Assembly: GCA_964410625.1 (NCBI GenBank)
Contig: CAYPHY010000005.1
Location: 1 to 64,000 of the forward strand
DNA from: CAYPHY01 sp964410625
Lineage (GTDB): Bacteria; Chloroflexota; Anaerolineae; Promineifilales; Promineifilaceae
Reading direction: 5' to 3'
Length of the DNA: 64,000 bases
Within the stretch, counting starts at the first letter, position 1, and each line of letters begins with the position of its first letter. The notes under the pieces are model-generated. The model did not search any database. It was not told where the DNA came from and worked only from the letters and a program-made list of their open reading frames with translations. The position numbers and the translations under genes are program-made. Below, in pieces: positions 59,989-64,000 of the stretch.

Positions 59989-61002
59989 ATGAAAGCTTTT
60001 GTTACCGGCGCGACCGGTTTTTTGGGGAGTGCCATCGCACAACGACTATTGGCAGAGGGGATGGAGGTCCATGCGCTGGCGCGGCCGTCGTCGGACCGTT
60101 ACCGGCTGGCGGGTCTGCCCATTACCTGGCACATTGGCGACGTTACCAAACCGGAGACGCTGCACGGGCTTTTTGCCGATATGGATTACGTCATTCATGC
60201 CGCCGGGCTGCTCGGCCGCGCCGGTATCTCAGAGCAGACCTATCTGCGCTATAACGCTGAGGGGACGCGCCATGTGTTGGAGGAGATCGGCGCACGTGGC
60301 AACGGCCGTTTGCGCCTCATCCATATCAGCAGCGCCGGTGTTTTGGGGCCGGTCCGTAGTCCACATAAATCACATAATCCACATGTGCCGCAGCCGATGG
60401 ATGAATCATCCCCGCTTGCACCCAGCAACAGTTACGAACGGAGCAAAGCGCTGGCCGAACAGTACGCACGCCAATTTGCCCATGCGGGATTGCCGGTAAT
60501 CATTGTCCGCCCGGAGTTTGTCTATGGGCCGGGGGATACCCATGTGCTGGGGCTTTTCCAGGCCATCCAGCGCGGCGTTTTCTTCTATATCGGTAATGGG
60601 TTGAACACCTGCCACCCGACCTATATTGACGATACGGTGGATGGCCTGCTCTGTTGTCTGCACAACGGCCGTCCCGCAGAGACCTATCACATCACCGGGC
60701 CGCGTGCGCTGACCTTTCGCGAATTGGCGGAGACGATTGCCGTGGCGTTGGATGTGCGGCCGCCGCGCTGGCGCGTTCCGGTGCGGTTGGCGTGGGGTGG
60801 GGCGGCCCTGCTAGAGGCGGTTGGCAAACTTGTCAAGCGCTCTGTCCCTCTCAGCCGCACCGGGGTGGCCTTCTTCAGCGAATACCGCCACTCCACTTCT
60901 ACCAAAGCGGCCGACGAGCTAGGGTTCGTGCCACAGGTTGACCTGGAAGAGGGGGTCGGCCGTACGGTGGCCTGGTATCGGGAAAAAGGGCTGTTGTCGT
61001 AG
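59989..61002 (+). CDS. NAD-dependent epimerase/dehydratase (extended SDR)
   Basis: Nucleotide-sugar or related epimerase/dehydratase. Rossmann motif VTGATGFLGSAIA, DYVIHAAGLLG, HISSAGVLG, the catalytic Tyr/Lys in YERSKALAEQ, and PEFVYGPGDTHVLGLF are present; the C-terminal region (GRPAETYHITGPRALTFRELAETIA) fits 3-beta-HSD/epimerase-like members. Residues about 122-137 (RSPHKSHNPHVPQP) form a short repeat-like insertion. GAGGGACAGGG precedes the ATG. Located next to a GT39-like gene; involvement in surface sugars is plausible but unproven. Confidence 0.9.
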   Translation: MKAFVTGATGFLGSAIAQRLLAEGMEVHALARPSSDRYRLAGLPITWHIGDVTKPETLHGLFADMDYVIHAAGLLGRAGISEQTYLRYNAEGTRHVLEEIGARGNGRLRLIHISSAGVLGPVRSPHKSHNPHVPQPMDESSPLAPSNSYERSKALAEQYARQFAHAGLPVIIVRPEFVYGPGDTHVLGLFQAIQRGVFFYIGNGLNTCHPTYIDDTVDGLLCCLHNGRPAETYHITGPRALTFRELAETIAVALDVRPPRWRVPVRLAWGGAALLEAVGKLVKRSVPLSRTGVAFFSEYRHSTSTKAADELGFVPQVDLEEGVGRTVAWYREKGLLS

Positions 61003-61009
61003 GGGGAGT

Positions 61010-61087
61010 GGTATATCGGTATATCGGTATATTGGTATATTGGTGTAATAGTGTATTGGTCTAATACACCAATAGACCAATACACTA
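61010..61087. repeat. Family B hairpin between convergent genes
   Basis: TATATCGGTATATTGGTATA words face CTAATACACCAATAGACC words. It includes the TAG stop of the next minus-strand gene. Confidence 0.94.
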
Positions 61088-61663
61088 CTTCCGCTGGCGA
61101 ACGGAGCCGTATAAGTACCAGTAAGTGGCTTGGGGATAGGCGGGTTGCCATTCGGTGGGGTAGATGAAGTCGCCGGGGATCCATAGGTTGCGCAAGCGGC
61201 CGTCTAATAAGCCCACTTGTTGGGTGATCCGCCCATCTAACTGGTATGGGGGCATGGAGAGGCGGTTGATGATCGCCTCGATCATTAGCCGCACTTCGAC
61301 GGCCGAGGCGTAGCCGGTGATCGTCCCCTCGTTTACCGCATCCTTCAGATGCTCGTTCCATTGGCGGATTCGCGCTTCCAACTCGTTGTTGGCCTTTGTC
61401 TCAAAGCGCACAATACGCTCGTCAAGCGCCTGGTTGACCTGGGTAACGGCCGCTTCCACCCGCGCCTGTTCCTCCTCGCTCAGCAAATCGCGCAACGCCA
61501 ATAGCCGGTGTTCGCGCATCAAATAGCCGCCCAGCGTCAGGCGGGGCAGCGAGCCGGACAGCGGCCAGAAAAGGACATCGCTATCCAGATAGGTTTCCAT
61601 CTCCGCCGCCATTGCTTCTAAAACGTCTACATCACGAGACAGTTTTCCATTTCCCGTTGCCAT
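61085..61663 (-). CDS. Conserved hypothetical protein
   Basis: 192-residue soluble protein, unrecognised. Mostly helical in the first two thirds (SRDVDVLEAMAAEMETYLDSDVLFW, LLSEEEQARVEAAVTQVNQALDERI, ELEARIRQWNEHLKDA), with a C terminus rich in aromatic residues (IPGDFIYPTEWQPAYPQATYWYLYGSVR). The ATG at 61663 has AAGGAG at 11 nt and is chosen over the opening at 61702. No catalytic motif. Divergent with the 99-residue zinc-ribbon gene. Confidence 0.75.
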   Translation of the reverse strand: MATGNGKLSRDVDVLEAMAAEMETYLDSDVLFWPLSGSLPRLTLGGYLMREHRLLALRDLLSEEEQARVEAAVTQVNQALDERIVRFETKANNELEARIRQWNEHLKDAVNEGTITGYASAVEVRLMIEAIINRLSMPPYQLDGRITQQVGLLDGRLRNLWIPGDFIYPTEWQPAYPQATYWYLYGSVRQRK

Positions 61664-61689
61664 TATTAACGCTACTCCTTCTCTGGGAT

Positions 61690-61761
61690 GACAGGGTGAC
61701 ACGGTGAAGAGGTGACAAGGTGAGCTTTCACCCCTTCACCTTGTCACCCCTTCCACCTCGT
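61690..61761. repeat. Family K hairpin between divergent genes
   Basis: GGTGACACGGTGAAGAGGTG words face CACCCCTTCACCTTGTCACC words, directly upstream of the TATAAT at 61773. Confidence 0.94.
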
Positions 61762-61772
61762 CTCAGTTCAGG

Positions 61773-61778
61773 TATAAT
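61773..61778 (+). promoter_or_regulatory. -10 box of the zinc-ribbon gene
   Basis: TATAAT 43 bp before the ATG at 61821; only a weak -35 (TTCCAC at 61751, 16-bp spacer), so moderate support. Confidence 0.4.
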
Positions 61779-61820
61779 AGTTCGCACTGCCACAGAAGGC
61801 AACCAACGGGAGATAGAACT

Positions 61821-62120
61821 ATGCAGCGAATGAGGCGGGCGGCAATCTATAAGCTGGCTTCGGCCGCGCACGAAATTGACCTCGATGTGATGAATGGGGT
61901 TTTGGAGCGCGACGAAGACGGCCGCTGGCACGTGGGCGGGCATGATCTGGTGAAGTGGCTGGCAAACCATGAGGGGGAAGAGTTGATCGTGGTCTTGGGA
62001 TCGTTGGCGGATGAACGGCCGATGCAAGTACGTACCTGTCGTACCTGCGGCCGTGACTATACCGACATGGAGTGTCCCTACTGCCGCGCCAACCGCATCC
62101 GCCTACGCGGTCATCCGTGA
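61821..62120 (+). CDS. Small protein with C-terminal zinc ribbon
   Basis: 99 residues. A helical N-terminal part (RAAIYKLASAAHEIDLDVMNGVLERDEDGRWHVGGHDLVKWLANHEGEELIVVLG) is followed by a four-cysteine zinc ribbon (CRTCGRDYTDMECPYC). GGGAG precedes the start, and a strong terminator follows the gene. Probably binds nucleic acid or protein; function unknown. Confidence 0.78.
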   Translation: MQRMRRAAIYKLASAAHEIDLDVMNGVLERDEDGRWHVGGHDLVKWLANHEGEELIVVLGSLADERPMQVRTCRTCGRDYTDMECPYCRANRIRLRGHP

Positions 62121-62121
62121 T

Positions 62122-62196
62122 GGTGTAGTAGTGTACCGGTGTATTGGTATATTGGTGTATTAGTCTAATAACCAATATACCAATACATCAATATAC
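62122..62196. repeat. Family B hairpin
   Basis: GTGTATTGGTATATTGGTG words face CCAATATACCAATACATC words, just before the terminator. Confidence 0.93.
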
Positions 62197-62200
62197 AAAA

Positions 62201-62228
62201 AAAGCCCACCAATAATTTGGTGGGCTTT
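62201..62228. terminator. Bidirectional rho-independent terminator
   Basis: AAAGCCCACCAA and TTGGTGGGCTTT form a perfect 12-bp stem with a 4-nt loop and A/T tracts on both sides, between convergent genes. Confidence 0.95.
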
Positions 62229-62268
62229 TCTTATCCGTTTATTTCCCCAACTCGTTGTTGTTTATTGC

Positions 62269-63117
62269 TTACTCACCAAGCAGGTAGGCCAGGATGTCGG
62301 CCATATCTTGTGGGTTGTTGCCCATTGTGGCCGCAAAGGTGTTCGGCATCAGGCTTGGCTCTGTGCAAGCGCCGGTTGGGCAGTCGGGCGCGATATGGTC
62401 ATTCGGGTAGAGAATGGAGTGGTAGACATATTCCTCGGCACTCATACCCTCTACGCGCGAGCCGCCCTCTTCAGCAATGTTTGCCAGGGACGGGCCGACC
62501 GTCGGCGCTTGAGCTGCCTCGTCGTTGGGATTGCCATGACAGGCGGCGCAACCATAGGTCGCCAGGAATAACTGCTCGCCATTGGCGGCATCTCCCGCTT
62601 CTTGCCCTTCCAAAAATTCCTCAACCGTTTCCGGCCAAGGGAAGGTGACAACTGGCTGCGAGCAGAGTTCTTCCGATTCCCAATTCAAGACAAAATTGGT
62701 CACATTTTGCACCTGATCGGGTCGCAAGGGGCCACCAAACTGGTCCGCCCAGGCGGGCATGACCGCCCCGCGACCAGCGGCCACTGTACGGAGGACAAAA
62801 TTGTGTTTGCTTCCTTCCCAACCCTGGGCAGCCATGCTGGCGCTAACATCACCACAGAGCAAGCCGTTGGAGTTGAGGGGCAAACCCTGGCAGGGGATGG
62901 AGTTGCCGGTGGCGTCAAAGCACGCCTGCGCCGTTCCATCCACACCGTGACAGGTGGCACAGTTGCTGGTGAAAATCTCTGCGCCTTCTTCGATGGAACG
63001 TCCCTGGGCAGCGGCCGTGAATCGCTCTAATCTGGCCGGTTCGCGCAGTGCGGCATAGCCAAAGACCATCATCGTCAACAAAAACGCGATGGTGCCAATT
63101 AAAATCTTAATCTGCAT
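62269..63117 (-). CDS. Diheme c-type cytochrome of the bc-type complex
   Basis: Membrane-anchored electron carrier, 282 residues. An N-terminal transmembrane helix (ILIGTIAFLLTMMVFGYAAL) is followed by two cytochrome c domains: CATCH (C53-H57) with a likely Met ligand in AVMPAW (M120), and CAACH (C190-H194) with a C-terminal Met. It lies 107 bp downstream of the cytochrome b gene on the same strand, across a family C hairpin, so it likely serves the same quinol-oxidising complex. Confidence 0.93.
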   Translation of the reverse strand: MQIKILIGTIAFLLTMMVFGYAALREPARLERFTAAAQGRSIEEGAEIFTSNCATCHGVDGTAQACFDATGNSIPCQGLPLNSNGLLCGDVSASMAAQGWEGSKHNFVLRTVAAGRGAVMPAWADQFGGPLRPDQVQNVTNFVLNWESEELCSQPVVTFPWPETVEEFLEGQEAGDAANGEQLFLATYGCAACHGNPNDEAAQAPTVGPSLANIAEEGGSRVEGMSAEEYVYHSILYPNDHIAPDCPTGACTEPSLMPNTFAATMGNNPQDMADILAYLLGE

Positions 63118-63135
63118 AGTCGTTGTCCCTCGAAA

Positions 63136-63230
63136 GAGTGGATAGTGATGTAGTGAATAGTGGTTAGCGACTGCTAGTAAGACAATTTGCTCGTCATTAC
63201 TATCTAGCTACTAACCACTAGTCACTAACA
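63136..63230. repeat. Family C hairpin between cytochrome b and c genes
   Basis: GAGTGGATAGTGATGTAGTG words face CTACTAACCACTAGTCAC words. Confidence 0.92.
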
Positions 63231-64000
63231 ACTCTTATTAGCATAGCGGCACTCTTCTTCGTAGAGCGAGTCCGCATGTCGGTAGCTAACCCATTCGGTA
63301 TTGATCATCACTTCGTCCGGCCGTTCAGGATGGGTCACTTCATAGAAGAGGGTCAGCCGCCGCATTCCCTCTTGCACGTCTTCAATACGCAGCTCAGTAA
63401 AGGGATCGGGCATGACGGCATCACTGAAGTAATTGTTATACTGAGGCTCGCCATTATCCAGCGTGATAACTTCACATGCTGCCCATTGCGGATCGTTTCG
63501 CACGGTGCAACTGTGGCGATGCATGGCCTCGTAATACTCTTCCAGGCCACGTGTGAGATATGGGTTGCCTTCTATTTCTTGATGCGGGAAGTAGGTTCCC
63601 GGCACTAAATATTCAAAGGGAATGCCTTTCAACCCACCCGGCCCTTCTTCGGGCAGTAGCTCAATGCTGACCTCTCGTTCGGGAGAACTGCTAACACGAT
63701 ATTCCGGCGTCCCCATCCAGTTGGAGAGGAGCATGGCGGCGATAAAGAGCATTGAAACCGTCAGGCCAACACGCCGGTCGGCATAGCGACGGCTTTTGCC
63801 AACTTCTACATAGGGCATGACAATGAAGGCCACCAGCAGCAGTGGGATGAAGCCAACGACGAGCGTCTTATCAGCCAGTTTGAGCCACCCTTGTGACCAG
63901 GAGAGATACCAGGGCGCAACCACATGTAGGGGCGTAACCACCGGGTCGGCGTGGCTTTCCAGCGGTGCGTCCCACAGCCAGAGCGAACCGGCGACGAGGA
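63225..64000 (-). CDS. Cytochrome b, C-terminal part (truncated by window edge)
   Basis: C-terminal end of a quinol-oxidising cytochrome b subunit. The frame is open to the right edge. ADPVVTPLHVVAPWYLSWSQGWLKLADK corresponds to the subunit-IV-like NP-x-x-T-P segment of cytochrome b, followed by two membrane helices (VVGFIPLLLVAFIVMPY, VGLTVSMLFIAAMLLSNWMG). About 165 hydrophilic residues then extend past the membrane part, including CTVRNDPQWAAC and a cysteine tail (EEECRYANKSC). This extension is longer than in typical cytochrome b. Heme-ligand helices lie outside the window. Confidence 0.85.
   Translation of the reverse strand, partial: LVAGSLWLWDAPLESHADPVVTPLHVVAPWYLSWSQGWLKLADKTLVVGFIPLLLVAFIVMPYVEVGKSRRYADRRVGLTVSMLFIAAMLLSNWMGTPEYRVSSSPEREVSIELLPEEGPGGLKGIPFEYLVPGTYFPHQEIEGNPYLTRGLEEYYEAMHRHSCTVRNDPQWAACEVITLDNGEPQYNNYFSDAVMPDPFTELRIEDVQEGMRRLTLFYEVTHPERPDEVMINTEWVSYRHADSLYEEECRYANKSC

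Noticed and set aside
1..64000. Insertion sequences or an integrated mobile island
   Set aside because: No transposase, integrase or tRNA attachment site was recognised; only one antirepressor fragment hints at mobile DNA.
1..64000. tRNA or rRNA genes
   Set aside because: No cloverleaf with a conserved T-loop or rRNA signature was seen in any gap; a dedicated scan could still find one.

Overview
The window looks like a chromosomal segment of a filamentous or surface-living Chloroflexota bacterium, most likely class Anaerolineae. This is inferred from gene content: a MoeA fused to a substrate-binding domain, an F420-dependent TIGR03557-type oxidoreductase, COAP/post-COAP and choice-of-anchor V secreted proteins, several large GT39-like membrane glycosyltransferases, Rex, and a diheme cytochrome c beside a fused cytochrome b. 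No rRNA, tRNA, insertion sequence, CRISPR array or intact prophage was seen.

Layout. 1-10.3 kb: cytochrome oxidase assembly factor CtaG, a YcaQ-like glycosylase, a PHP phosphoesterase, the MoeA fusion, a methyltransferase, an iron-sulfur-free family-4-like uracil-DNA glycosylase behind a Fic protein, a phosphoribosyltransferase and an HNH cassette. 10.4-15.8 kb: two giant GT39-like proteins. 16-24 kb: a secreted COAP protein, an orphan PAS/GAF histidine kinase, an L,D-transpeptidase, glutamate dehydrogenase and a phage antirepressor remnant. 24-32 kb: rex, mreB and an F1-ATPase cluster (atpAGDC, with no delta or F0 genes), an M42 peptidase and a TrmH-type methyltransferase. 33-42 kb: glycoside hydrolases (GH13, GH39, GH144-like), an SDR, a P19-like protein, an F420 oxidoreductase and a zinc alcohol dehydrogenase. 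42-47.6 kb: a Ser/Thr kinase, pdxST and a triple-FKBP lipoprotein. 47.7-61 kb: three more GT39-like proteins, a choice-of-anchor V protein, tandem sugar dehydrogenases and an epimerase. 61-64 kb: two small conserved genes, then cytochrome c and cytochrome b running off the right edge.

The most striking structure is not a gene. Nearly every intergenic gap holds a low-complexity inverted repeat built from 7-15 nt near-identical words. At least a dozen separate word families recur at unrelated loci (for example TATTGGTG, GAGATTGG, TAGTGGTTAG, ACGCGGATGA, GGGGAGCAGA). They fill each spacer of the atp cluster with a different family, often supply the stop codon of the neighbouring gene, nest inside one another, and have entered at least six coding regions while keeping them open, mostly in loops of the GT39-like membrane proteins. 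A second genome-scale signal is the dense palindrome CGGCCG, a possible analogue of cyanobacterial HIP1.

Functionally the window mixes respiration and energy (CtaG, cytochromes b and c, F1-ATPase, Rex), envelope and glycan work (GT39-like proteins, transpeptidase, MreB, glycosidases, sugar dehydrogenases) and housekeeping (pdxST, gdh, moeA).
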